A stretch of 64,000 nucleotides of DNA from CBDUEF01 sp018063485 (GTDB taxonomy: Bacteria > Pseudomonadota > Alphaproteobacteria > Rhodobacterales > Rhodobacteraceae), in assembly GCA_037045435.1 (NCBI GenBank), contig JBAOID010000011.1, forward strand, positions 1-64,000. The letters run 5' to 3'. The translations under genes were made by a program, and so were the position numbers. Positions 16,158-24,058 of the stretch are shown here, in pieces. Numbering within the stretch: position 1 is the stretch's first letter; each line of letters starts with the position of its first letter. A model generated the notes under the pieces. The model was given only the letters and a program-made list of their open reading frames with translations. It did no database searches and had not been told where the DNA came from.

Positions 16158-17392
16158 TCATCCCCCGGCCAGGGTTGCGCGATCAGGCGCAACGTTGCGA
16201 CATCGACCTTGGCGTAATGGGCCGTGGTGTCGGGCGACTCGTGGCGTAGTATCGCACCGATGGCATCGAGCGTGGCTCCCGAGCGCAACATGGCTGTCGC
16301 CGCCGAGTGCCGCAGAAGATGGGCTCCTTGCGACGGAGCATTGATGATCCCGGCTCGTCGCAGGGCGGAGCGGACGATAGTCGAGGCCATGTTGGAATTT
16401 GCAAAGGCGGTGTACGGTGCCACAGAGCGCAGGAAGACTTTCGGTTCGTCTATCGGCGGGCGGACGCGCTCGAGATAGGCGAGCAGTGCATCGCCGACCT
16501 CCTGAGGCAGGGGCAGTCGCACCTCGCGCCGACGCTTGCCACGGACCCGGACCATGCCCGCCGCCCAATCGATATCAGCGATCTCCATCGCCCAGACATC
16601 GTGAGCGCGCAGACCAAGCCGGGCGAGCAACAGCAGGATCGCCCTGTCCCTGATCCCGTGAGGCAGGGAGAGATCGCAACTCTCGATCAGGCGGGTGACA
16701 TCCTCGGACGGAAGATACCGCGGCAGCGCCGACAGCCTCCAGCCCGGCGTCGGTGGCACGGCGTGATCGAGGCCAGGACGACACTCGCCATGCGCAGCCA
16801 AAAAACGAAGGTAACCTCGCAACGCCATCGCCATCGTCTTGACGTAGGCGGCGGAGCAGCGTCTCCCTTCGTCGAGGATGACCGCGCGGACGCGGAACGC
16901 ATCACACGTGCGGGGATCGTCGCCTAAAGCCGGCAAAAGTCGGGAAATCATGCGAACATGCCGGGCGATTGTCCGCTCCGTAAGGCCGCGATGGCGGCGC
17001 AGCCACTCACCGAACCGCGCGACCAAAGGATCAACCAACACCGGCGTGGGCGCGGCAACCGGAATGACGCCACACTCGCCAAGATATTGCACAAACCGCC
17101 TGACCCGCCTGACATACTTGGGAGAGAGGCGGTCGGATGCACGGCTACCGCCGCATCGGCACTGATGCTCTGCAAAGCGTTCAAACACTGGCTCGCTGAG
17201 CGTCGAAACGTCCAAGCCAGAAAGAGCAAGCCAAGCCCCCAGATGACGGGCCGCATCCGTGTATCCCGCGATCGTCAGCGGGGTGTAGCCGAGCCCGGAC
17301 AGGTGAGCCGCGAAAGTGGCAATCGGCTCGGCAAGTTCACCGGCCTTCATGCGGACCGGCCGCACTGGCCGGGGTTCGCCAACAAAAGTCAT
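16154..17392 (-). CDS. RIT tyrosine recombinase, first gene
   Basis: A 412-residue tyrosine recombinase, the longest of the trio. The start at 17392 (MTFVGEPRPVRP) is supported by GAGGAGA six bases upstream. It has an extended N-terminal domain with a Cys pair (HQCRCGG), the core-binding region (LGYTPLTIAGYTDAARHL) and a catalytic domain with Arg in LGLRAHDVWAM, HLLRHSAATAM, then ILRHESPDTTAHYAKV containing His and Tyr. The first 232 or so codons are duplicated in inverted orientation at 19470-20164. The 130 bases upstream are AT-rich and lead into the terminal array. Confidence 0.92.
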   Translation of the reverse strand: MTFVGEPRPVRPVRMKAGELAEPIATFAAHLSGLGYTPLTIAGYTDAARHLGAWLALSGLDVSTLSEPVFERFAEHQCRCGGSRASDRLSPKYVRRVRRFVQYLGECGVIPVAAPTPVLVDPLVARFGEWLRRHRGLTERTIARHVRMISRLLPALGDDPRTCDAFRVRAVILDEGRRCSAAYVKTMAMALRGYLRFLAAHGECRPGLDHAVPPTPGWRLSALPRYLPSEDVTRLIESCDLSLPHGIRDRAILLLLARLGLRAHDVWAMEIADIDWAAGMVRVRGKRRREVRLPLPQEVGDALLAYLERVRPPIDEPKVFLRSVAPYTAFANSNMASTIVRSALRRAGIINAPSQGAHLLRHSAATAMLRSGATLDAIGAILRHESPDTTAHYAKVDVATLRLIAQPWPGDE

Positions 17393-17519
17393 TGTCTTTC
17401 TCCTCACTGAGCGCAAAATCGCGCTGCGGGGAGAAGGCTAAATTATGCGGAGTTGGATAGTAGATTAGGAAGCGTAACGCGTTGCAATAAAATGAATACC
17501 TGGCGCAGCTAATCCGTCA

Positions 17520-17572
17520 CTCAGCATAATCGTGCGCTCAGCATAATTGCGGTTATGCTGAGCTCAGCATAA
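17520..17572. repeat. RIT right terminal array
   Basis: Mirror image of the left array: two direct copies of CTCAGCATAA (17520-17548), then a back-to-back pair. The pair is the centre of a perfect 32-bp palindrome at 17547-17578 with the core TTATGCTGAGCTCAGCATAA. Its arms TTATGC and GCATAA around TGAGCTCA resemble a tyrosine-recombinase core site. Confidence 0.75.
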
Positions 17573-17872
17573 CCGCAAGGGCCATGATGGCCTTGGCGGC
17601 GCTTGGTGTCGTCTGTGCTGCGCAAGGATCCGTTCACCGGGACGGTGTTTGTGTTCCGCTCGCGTCGGGCGGACAGGCTGAAGCTCTTATACTGGGACGG
17701 CACCGGTCTGGTAATGGCCTACAAACGGCTGGAGGATGCGACCTTCACCTGGCCCGCGATCAAGGACGGGGTGATGGCGCTGAACCATGCCCAGTTCGAG
17801 GCGCTGTTTGCCGGTCTCGACTGGCGCAAGGTCAAGGCATTGGAGGCACGCCCGCCGGCTGCGGCAGAGTGA
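17573..17872 (+). pseudogene. tnpB: IS66 TnpB, C-terminal fragment, element B
   Basis: The reading RKGHDGL, then VSSVLRKDPFTGTVFVF, RADRLKLLYWDGTGLVMAYK and FEALFAGLDWRKVKALEA is TnpB of an IS66 group different from element A. It begins at CCGCAAGGG (17573-17581), the same conserved codons at which element A is cut, and points the opposite way. Two single-base insertions near 17594-17603 put the first codons out of frame with the rest. Confidence 0.85.
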
Positions 17873-17926
17873 ATTAACCGCTTGGTTTGGCGTGTTTTTG
17901 CTGGGGTTTTATGGTAGCTCCAGCCC

Positions 17927-18900
17927 ATGCAAACCGCACCCGCCATCGACCTTTCCGCCATCCCTGCCGCGCAACGCGCGGCGGTGCTGGCGTTGATGGA
18001 AACGGTGGCGGCGCTGACGGAAATCACCCGTCGGCAAGAGCATCTGATCGCCGAGCTGAACCATGCCCTGCACGGCAAGCGGTCGGAAAAGCTGACCGAG
18101 GATGAGCGGCAGCTGGCGTTCGAGGACCTGTCCATCGCCTTGGCCGAGGTCGAGGCGGAGAAGGAAACGCGTGCCGCCAAGGCGGGCGACGGGGCGACCA
18201 AGCCCGCGCCGAAGCGCACCATCGGCAACCTGCCAGCCGCGCTGCCGCGCATCGAAGAGGTCATCGAACCCGCCAGCCTGATCTGCCCCTGCGGCTGCGG
18301 CATCATGCACAAGATCGGCGAAGACCGCATCGGAACGGCTGGACATCGTGCCGGCCCAGCTGCGCGTGATCGTCACCGTGCGCCCGAAGTATGCCTGCCG
18401 GACCTGCACCGACGGGGTGACCCAAGCACCGGCGCCCAGCCATCTGATCATGGGTGGCCTGCCGACCGAGGCGACGCATCGCCCATGTTTTGGTCAGCAA
18501 GTATGCCGATCACCTTCCCTTGTATCGTCAAAGCCAGATCCTCGCCCGTGCGGGCCTTGATCTGCACCGCGCAGTGCTTGGCCGATTGGGTCGGCAAGGC
18601 CGCGTTCCATCTGAAGCCCATCGTCGATCGGCTGGCCGACCACCTAAAGCGCTCATCCAAGCTGTTCATGGATGAGACAACAGCCCCGGTGCTGGACCCG
18701 GGGCGCGGTGTGACAAAGACCGGATACCTTTGGGCGCTGGCCCGCGATGACCGACCTTGGGGCGGCGAGGACCCGCCCGGCGTGGTCTATTTCTACGCCC
18801 CCGGACGCGCGGGCGAGAATGCCGAAACCTTCCTCACCGGCTTCGATGGCATCCTGCAGGTGGATGGCTATACCGGCTATAACCGGCTGACCAAATCTCA
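17927..18900 (+). pseudogene. tnpC: IS66 transposase TnpC, truncated and frameshifted, element B
   Basis: The N-terminus is good (MQTAPAIDLSAIPAAQRAAV, HGKRSEKLTEDERQLAFEDL, then the zinc-finger type CPCGCGIMHKIGEDR). A frameshift near 18331 moves the reading to another frame (SERLDIVPAQLRVIVTVRPK) and a second shift returns it near 18580 (VGKAAFHLKPIVDRLADHLK). It includes the catalytic Asp regions FMDETTAPVL and ILQVDGYTGYN and then stops at about 18900, where an IS110 fragment begins, so the last catalytic Glu and the C-terminus are lost. Confidence 0.85.
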
Positions 18901-19118
18901 CGCTTGAGCCCGTAGCCAGTTGGGCCAGCTTCATAGCAAAATCGCAAACGTCGGCCAGGACCCGCCAACTTTCGGACAAGGGCCCGAACGGAGGCGGCAT
19001 CAGAGCTAATCTCGCCAAAATACCTCAGATCCCCGTCGCGACCGCCCTCGGCGATGGCAACCGCATGCCGATCTTTGGCCACATCCAATCCAACGAAAAT
19101 GTCGCTATACTCTCCCAT
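18901..19118 (-). pseudogene. IS110-family transposase, N-terminal fragment
   Basis: MGEYSDIFVGLDVAKDRHAV, then GGRDGDLRYFGEISSDAASV and RFCYEAGPTGYGLKR is the N-terminal DEDD domain of an IS110-group transposase with the first Asp and the Glu (YEAG). Only about 71 residues remain; the rest is replaced by IS66-B tnpC sequence. It belongs to a different subgroup from the element at 2.7-4.0 kb. Confidence 0.85.
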
Positions 19119-19309
19119 GGTTCGTCCTCCTGGCTTGAGGATAGGCGCTTCGCGCGACCCTCGCTTCACTGCGGCCAGTGTAGGGCGAACCACCTAACGG
19201 CCGTCACAGGAAAGGACATACGGTCTTACGGCCCATCTACCGGTCCGACTACGCGGGGTGAGCTCGTCAGGTGGTCCCGGACGAGGTCACCTAGGGAACC
19301 CGTTGGCTT
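19119..19309 (-). ncRNA. 5' non-coding end of an IS110 element, candidate bridge RNA region
   Basis: About 190 bases precede the IS110 transposase start and end exactly where the partial RIT copy begins. In the IS110 group (not IS1111) this left end encodes the bridge RNA. Self-complementary pieces are visible, e.g. GACGAGGTCACC against GGTGAGCTCGTC near 19255-19292. The assignment rests on family position; no fold or transcript was tested. Confidence 0.35.
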
Positions 19310-20164
19310 CCGCAATTATGCTGAGCGCACGATTATGCTGAGTGACGGATTAGCTGCGCCAGGTATTCATTTTATTGCAACGCGTTACGCTTCCTAATCT
19401 ACTATCCAACTCCGCATAATTTAGCCTTCTCCCCGCAGCGCGATTTTGCGCTCAGTGAGGAGAAAGACAATGACTTTTGTTGGCGAACCCCGGCCAGTGC
19501 GGCCGGTCCGCATGAAGGCCGGTGAACTTGCCGAGCCGATTGCCACTTTCGCGGCTCACCTGTCCGGGCTCGGCTACACCCCGCTGACGATCGCGGGATA
19601 CACGGATGCGGCCCGTCATCTGAGGGCTTGGCTTGCTCTTTCTGGCTTGGACGTTTCGACGCTCAGCGAGCCAGTGTTTGAACGCTTTGCAGAGCATCAG
19701 TGCCGATGCGGCGGTAGCCGTGCATCCGACCGCCTCTCTCCCAAGTATGTCAGGCGGGTCAGGCGGTTTGTGCAATATCTTGGCGAGTGTGGCGTCATTC
19801 CGGTTGCCGCGCCCACGCCGGTGTTGGTTGATCCTTTGGTCGCGCGGTTCGGTGAGTGGCTGCGCCGCCATCGCGGCCTTACGGAGCGGACAATCGCCCG
19901 GCATGTTCGCATGATTTCCCGACTTTTGCCGGCTTTAGGCGACGATCCCCGCACGTGTGATGCGTTCCGCGTCCGCGCGGTCATCCTCGACGAAGGGAGA
20001 CGCTGCTCCGCCGCCTACGTCAAGACGATGGCGATGGCGTTGCGAGGTTACCTTCGTTTTTTGGCTGCGCATGGCGAGTGTCGTCCTGGCCTCGATCACG
20101 CCGTGCCACCGACGCCGGGCTGGAGGCTGTCGGCGCTGCCGCGGTATCTTCCGTCCGAGGATGT
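19310..20164 (+). mobile_element. RIT element, partial inverted copy
   Basis: This 855-base block is the inverse of 16698-17552, with only scattered differences seen (one gives Gly to Arg in DAARHLRAW). It contains the two inner terminal repeats, the promoter region and the first 232 codons of the first recombinase, but lacks the outer palindrome and everything past GAGGATGT. It is cut by IS3 sequence. Confidence 0.9.
19470..20164 (+). pseudogene. RIT tyrosine recombinase, first gene, truncated copy
   Basis: Same start (MTFVGEPRPVRP) and ribosome site as the complete gene at 16154-17392. The product covers the N-terminal and core-binding domains and ends at LPRYLPSEDV, before any of the catalytic residues. 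The frame then reads through unrelated IS3 sequence to a stop at 20270. If expressed it could bind the RIT ends without cutting them, a possible dominant inhibitor (speculation). Confidence 0.88.
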
Positions 20165-20460
20165 TACCGCCCTTGGTCGGCCAGTTTCGGCACGATCTGG
20201 CTGGGTGGAAGGCTTGCAAATTCCGTTGAATTACAGACATCCAGCACCGCCGTGCGTTCAGCCGCGCTGAGCTTGTTGGCCGGCTCGGGGCGCGGCACGA
20301 GGGGGCGCTGATCTGCATGAATCTGAGTGTCTTTGGTCCAGCGCCGCAGAGTGCGATCACTGATCTCCAACTCGGCGCAGGCTTTGGCGCGGCGCGCGCC
20401 GGCGGTGACGGCCTCTTCGATCAGCAGCCTGGCGGTTTGGCGATGTGGGGTGCTGATCAT
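20165..20460 (-). pseudogene. IS3-family OrfB, N-terminal fragment
   Basis: MISTPHRQTARLLIEEAVTA, then AKACAELEISDRTLRRWTKD and SLPPSQIVPKLADQGR is the N-terminus of an IS3-family OrfB transposase of the two-frame type. The ATG overlaps the OrfA stop. It ends at the RIT fragment before the DDE domain, so it is inactive. Confidence 0.82.
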
Positions 20461-20951
20461 GCGTCCTCGTCGCCCCCCCAGATCGCTGAGGCCTTTTTTC
20501 TGAGAATGAGCAGCGCGGCGGCCTCGGCCAGGGCCTTCTCCTTGCGCGCCAGTTCCCGCTCCAGATCCTTGACCCGTTTCTTCTCTTCCTTCGTCGCCTG
20601 ACCCAGACGCGCCGTGCTGGCGCGATCCCAATCGTTCGCCTGTTCACAGGCTGACCGCCACGCTGTGATCTGTGCTGGATAAAGCCCGCGCTTGCGGCAG
20701 TATTCGGCCAGATCGGTTTCGTTCAGCGCCGCCGTTTCAAGAACCGCCGCGAATTTGTCACGCGAGGACCAGCCCTCGGGGCCAGCATCGGCATCGGGCA
20801 AAAGCTGCCCCTTGCCACGCGCCTCAGCCCGCCACTTGTGAAGCGTCGCCTCGGAAATCCCTTCCTCATGCGACAGCTGCCGAATGGCCATGTTGTTCGG
20901 AGGCAGCATCCGCTTCAGCACTGCCGCCTTGCGTTCCGGTGAATATCCCAA
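20457..20951 (-). CDS. IS3-family OrfA transposase protein
   Basis: The 164-residue OrfA has two helix-turn-helix-like units (ERKAAVLKRMLPPNNMAIRQ...EGISEATLHKWRAEARG and a second after WSSRDKFAAVLETAALNETD) and a C-terminal coiled coil (KRVKDLERELARKEKALAEA). In IS3 elements OrfA binds the ends and a frameshifted OrfAB is the transposase. The element end TGTCAGGGAAGTTG lies at about 21018 on the minus strand. Intact alone, but OrfB is truncated, so the element is dead. Confidence 0.85.
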   Translation of the reverse strand: MGYSPERKAAVLKRMLPPNNMAIRQLSHEEGISEATLHKWRAEARGKGQLLPDADAGPEGWSSRDKFAAVLETAALNETDLAEYCRKRGLYPAQITAWRSACEQANDWDRASTARLGQATKEEKKRVKDLERELARKEKALAEAAALLILRKKASAIWGGDEDA

Positions 20952-21018
20952 ATCATCGTCCTATCCCGCCCACCTGAGAAATAGAGGAAAAGTAGAGCAG
21001 CGGACAACTTCCCTGACA

Positions 21019-21189
21019 CAGGGGGCCATCGCGAAACTCCAACCCGATCTCCGTCAGGCGCGAAATCTCCGCTCTGGTGAAAATAGGGAAGGTGGGCGCC
21101 AGGACACGCTTACGATGGCCCGCCGCAACAGCAAAATCAACGGGACGGAAACGGCGCATTCGAAACACCTTCACTCCGGGCGGCATCAT
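21019..21189 (-). pseudogene. possible start of IS66 tnpB (element A) joined to unknown sequence
   Basis: The frame begins MMPPGVKVF, which fits the first residues of an IS66 TnpB of the element A type, and overlaps the tnpA stop by four bases as usual for IS66. The following residues (RMRRFRPVDFAVAAGHRKRV) do not match TnpB as I know it. GTAAGCGTG at about 21107-21115 on the minus strand resembles an IS66 terminus, so another insertion may lie here. The IS3 end follows at 21018. Confidence 0.45.
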
Positions 21190-21505
21190 GCCGAGCGCAC
21201 CGCGCGCAAAATCCGGCGCAGCGCAGCCTCCTCAAGGTCGGAGCTGACCCGGATGACGACATCGCCCACCGCAATCTCTACCACAGATGCTGGCGTGCCC
21301 GCTGGCAGGTCTTCGTTCTGTTTGTTCAGGAAGGTTTTGCGCCAACCAAAGAGCTGCGGCGGAGAAATTCCCAACCGCCGGGCCAACGCCGAAACATTCA
21401 CGTCAGGTTCGAGCGCCGCAGCCACGGCCTTGGTCTTGAAATCGTCACGACCAGTGACGCCGCTCCCCGACAGGAGCACCGTCCAGACGGCCGGCCACCG
21501 CCTTC
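21186..21505 (-). pseudogene. tnpA: IS66 TnpA, element A, frameshifted
   Basis: TnpA is the small helix-turn-helix accessory protein of IS66. DGAPVGERRHWS is read in one frame and DDFKTKAVAAALEPDVNVSA, RRLGISPPQLFGWRKTFL in another; removing one T near 21467 joins them into the usual text. The extreme N-terminus is lost near 21505 and no GTAAGCG end is found beyond it, so the outer end of element A is deleted. Orientation and order fit the tnpB/tnpC half at 12.1-14.1 kb. Confidence 0.8.
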
Positions 21506-21706
21506 ACCAACTGAAAGCTTCCAGTCGTAGGCATAGGCGTAGAACTGGTCGTAGACATGGAACCTCGGCAGTAAATCGATGCCAAAGGTCTATCCCACAT
21601 CGCCAACGACATTAACCCACGGGATTCCCTTGCCGCTTGCTTCCCTTCCATTCACGAACACCAAGTTTTGCAGGAAAGTCGGTTTTCGCGACCACGTGTA
21701 TTCGGT
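21506..21706. other. unassigned sequence between IS66 remnant and parB
   Basis: About 200 bases. The minus strand can be read as RFHVYDQFYAYAYDWKL over 21523-21573, which looks like the end of a real protein but was not recognised. The remainder shows nothing. It forms the junction between the mobile-element mosaic and the conserved chromosome. Confidence 0.35.
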
Positions 21707-22618
21707 TCAGTCTGCCAGATCGCGTGGCGCCAGGGACAAAGCTCGGCAAAGCAGATCAAGATCATCGAGACTACGGTAGGTTACCGTTAGTTTGCCGCCC
21801 TCACCGTTGCCGCCATGATCAATTCGAACGAGCATTTTCAGATTTGCGGACAGATCAGATTCAAGCGCACGCGTATCAGCATCCTTTTCCGAACCTGTAC
21901 GGGTGCGGCGGGGCGACTTGTGCCTTTCTTCCGATGCCTTGCGGGCCAATGCTTCGGCCTCTCGTACGGAAAGCCCCTTATTGACAACGATCTGCGCCAA
22001 CTCGCTTGGATTTGGGGTGGTAATTAATGCCCGCGCATGTCCGGCGGTCAGCTTTTGTGTCATTACCAGCGTTTGAACATCCTCTGGCAGGGAAAGCAGG
22101 CGCAGCAAGTTGGCGATGTGACTGCGGCTGCGAGAAAGCGCCTCTGAGATTCGTTCTTGTGTATGACCGAACCTGTCCATCAATTGCTTGTAGCCAAGCG
22201 CCTCTTCTATCGCGTTGAGTTCGGCGCGCTGAATGTTCTCTATGATCGCTATTTCAAGAACTTCCGCATCGTCAAAATCACGAATGATAACGGGAAGCTC
22301 ATGAATATTTGCTATTTGTGCCGCGCGCCAACGTCGCTCGCCAGCGACGATTTCATACCTGTTTCCGCCTGGAATGGCCCGAACGATAAGTGGCTGGATA
22401 ACTCCCTTTTGTCGCAGCGAGTCTGCCAATTCCTTGAGGGCGTCTGGTTGAAAATCCCTTCGGGGTTGATTTGGGTTTGGCTGGATATGTTCAATGGAAA
22501 CAAGCATCTCCGATTGCCGATTGGCGATACTCTTTGGATCAAGGCCTAAATTGACATCCGCCATCAATGCCGATAGCCCGCGGCCCAAACCGCGCCGTTC
22601 AGTTTTCTTCTCGGTCAT
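21707..22618 (-). CDS. parB: chromosome partitioning protein ParB
   Basis: ParB is a CTP-dependent clamp that loads at parS sites and spreads to organise and segregate the origin region with ParA. The 303-residue product has the N-terminal ParA-interacting start (RRGLGRGLSALMAD), the CTPase domain with PNPNQPRRDF, GVIQPLIVR and GERRWRAAQ, box II ENIQRAELNAIEEA, the helix-turn-helix (HTQERISEALSRSRSHIANL) and a C-terminal dimerisation domain. Full length. It overlaps parA by four bases and ends the par operon right beside the transposon mosaic. Two perfect parS sites lie 1.4-3.3 kb upstream. Confidence 0.97.
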   Translation of the reverse strand: MTEKKTERRGLGRGLSALMADVNLGLDPKSIANRQSEMLVSIEHIQPNPNQPRRDFQPDALKELADSLRQKGVIQPLIVRAIPGGNRYEIVAGERRWRAAQIANIHELPVIIRDFDDAEVLEIAIIENIQRAELNAIEEALGYKQLMDRFGHTQERISEALSRSRSHIANLLRLLSLPEDVQTLVMTQKLTAGHARALITTPNPSELAQIVVNKGLSVREAEALARKASEERHKSPRRTRTGSEKDADTRALESDLSANLKMLVRIDHGGNGEGGKLTVTYRSLDDLDLLCRALSLAPRDLAD

Positions 22619-23442
22619 TTCTCTGACACCTTCTTGCGACGAATAAGCGGATGGCGGGCAATTACTTCGGCCGTCAGAGAGCGGTAGGCTTCTGCACCCT
22701 TGGATTGGGTATCATAAGACAAGACTGGTATGGAATATGACGGCGCTTCGCTGACCCGCACATTTCTCGGGATCACGGAGCGAAAAACCAGGTCGCCGAG
22801 AGTTTTACGCGCATCAGACTCAACTTGCTGGGATAGCCGATTTCGTGCGTCGTGCATTGTCAACACGACACCTTCAATCCTGAGATCTCGATTGGCCGTT
22901 TGCCGGATTTCTCTCAAAGTAAGCATGAGTTGTGACAAGCCTTCAAGTGCGAAGAACTCGGTTTGGAGCGGGACAAGAACGGAATGGCTGGCGACGAGAG
23001 CATTCACCGTCAAAAGGCTGAGCGATGGGGGGCAATCAATCAGTATGAAATCAATGTCAAACGCTCCAATGTCAGGAGCCCGCAGCGCATCATGCAGCAA
23101 GAAGCTTCGCTTCTCATTTGCGACAAGCTCCATATCGGCCGATGAAAGATCCGCGTTTGCCGGGCTGAGGTACAGGCCAGGGATGGAAGTTTCGATCACA
23201 GTCTCTGCAATCGGGATATCATCGACCAACAAATCGTAGGTGGTCCGCTTGCGTTCCAATGGCGTTACCCCGAGGCCGGTCGAAGCGTTCCCCTGTGGAT
23301 CAAGATCGATCAAGAGAACCCGTGCGCCGCACTCAACCAGGCCGGCCGCAAGATTGATGGCAGTCGTGGTTTTTCCGACACCGCCCTTCTGATTGGCAAC
23401 AGAAATGATATAGGGCCATTGCTGATTCGGCGCGTCAGACAT
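22615..23442 (-). CDS. parA: chromosome partitioning ATPase ParA
   Basis: ParA/Soj is a deviant-Walker ATPase that binds DNA non-specifically when ATP-bound and moves ParB-parS complexes. The 275-residue product shows SVANQKGGVGKTTTAINLA (deviant Walker A with the signature Lys), LLIDLDPQGNASTGLG (Walker A') and IDFILIDCPPSLSLLTVNAL (Walker B), then the C-terminal VIPRNVRVSEAPSYS motif. It overlaps rsmG by eight bases and parB by four, typical for the alphaproteobacterial rsmG-parA-parB operon. Confidence 0.97.
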   Translation of the reverse strand: MSDAPNQQWPYIISVANQKGGVGKTTTAINLAAGLVECGARVLLIDLDPQGNASTGLGVTPLERKRTTYDLLVDDIPIAETVIETSIPGLYLSPANADLSSADMELVANEKRSFLLHDALRAPDIGAFDIDFILIDCPPSLSLLTVNALVASHSVLVPLQTEFFALEGLSQLMLTLREIRQTANRDLRIEGVVLTMHDARNRLSQQVESDARKTLGDLVFRSVIPRNVRVSEAPSYSIPVLSYDTQSKGAEAYRSLTAEVIARHPLIRRKKVSEK

Positions 23443-24058
23443 GCTCCAGATCCTTCATCTCAAGAATGACCGCCGCCGGATCTGTCCTGCTGGCATGTGT
23501 TGTTAGGGTGAATGTCCAATTGCGGCGCGCTTCCAATACTTCAGCCACATGATTTTGCCCTTTCTGAAAGAGCGCCGCCCCCGTCTTGCTCAGGTGTATA
23601 TCGGCATAACTGCACAATATGGGCAAAGGGGCTAGCGCACGGGCAGAGAGTATATCGGCATCAAGCGGTTGCAGATCTTCAATTCTGGCTCGGATGATAT
23701 TGGCCGAAAGCCCCAATTGACGAGCGGCCTCCCGTAGAAAAACCGCTTTCCGCTGGTCAGACTCTACGAGTGTTACCTTCAGATCTGGGCATTTCTCATC
23801 CGCCAGGACAGCAACCACAAGGCCGGGGAAGCCACCTCCACTTCCAATATCCAACCAATGGGCGCTGCAATCAGGTTTCAGCGAATATACCTGCGCAGAA
23901 TCAAGGATATGTCGCTCCCACAAATCCTGCCCAGAGGCTTTTGATACCAGGTTTATCTTGGCAGACCATTGAACCACCAGGCCAGCAAGCTGCTCAAGAC
24001 GCCTTAGTGTTTCACGTGAAACATTCAGCCAGTGCGGCTCGTCCACATTTTCAGCCAT
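23435..24058 (-). CDS. rsmG: 16S rRNA (guanine-N7) methyltransferase RsmG (GidB)
   Basis: RsmG methylates G527 of 16S rRNA (E. coli numbering) using S-adenosylmethionine. The 207-residue product has the SAM motif WLDIGSGGGFPGLVVAVL and the preceding conserved LWERHILDSAQV. The start at 24058 (MAENVDEPHW) is chosen because it overlaps the mnmG end by only a few bases and fits the family length; a reading from 24103 would extend deep into mnmG. A perfect parS site overlaps codons 12-17 (VSRET is encoded by it), so ParB binds inside this gene. Confidence 0.95.
   Translation of the reverse strand: MAENVDEPHWLNVSRETLRRLEQLAGLVVQWSAKINLVSKASGQDLWERHILDSAQVYSLKPDCSAHWLDIGSGGGFPGLVVAVLADEKCPDLKVTLVESDQRKAVFLREAARQLGLSANIIRARIEDLQPLDADILSARALAPLPILCSYADIHLSKTGAALFQKGQNHVAEVLEARRNWTFTLTTHASRTDPAAVILEMKDLEHV
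24008..24023. other. parS site inside rsmG
   Basis: TGTTTCACGTGAAACA, a perfect 16-bp palindrome identical to the consensus parS. It is in the coding region of rsmG and 1.4 kb from parB, as is usual for origin-proximal centromere sites. Confidence 0.96.

Larger units (their letters stand above)
14132..17578 (-). mobile_element. RIT element (recombinase in trio), complete copy
   Basis: Three tyrosine recombinase genes overlap by four bases each on the minus strand, bounded by matching terminal arrays (14137-14191 and 17520-17572). This arrangement defines RIT elements. The element sits between two different IS66 tnpB fragments that point away from it, both cut at the RKG codons. About 3.4 kb long with all three genes open, so it may be functional. 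Confidence 0.88.
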
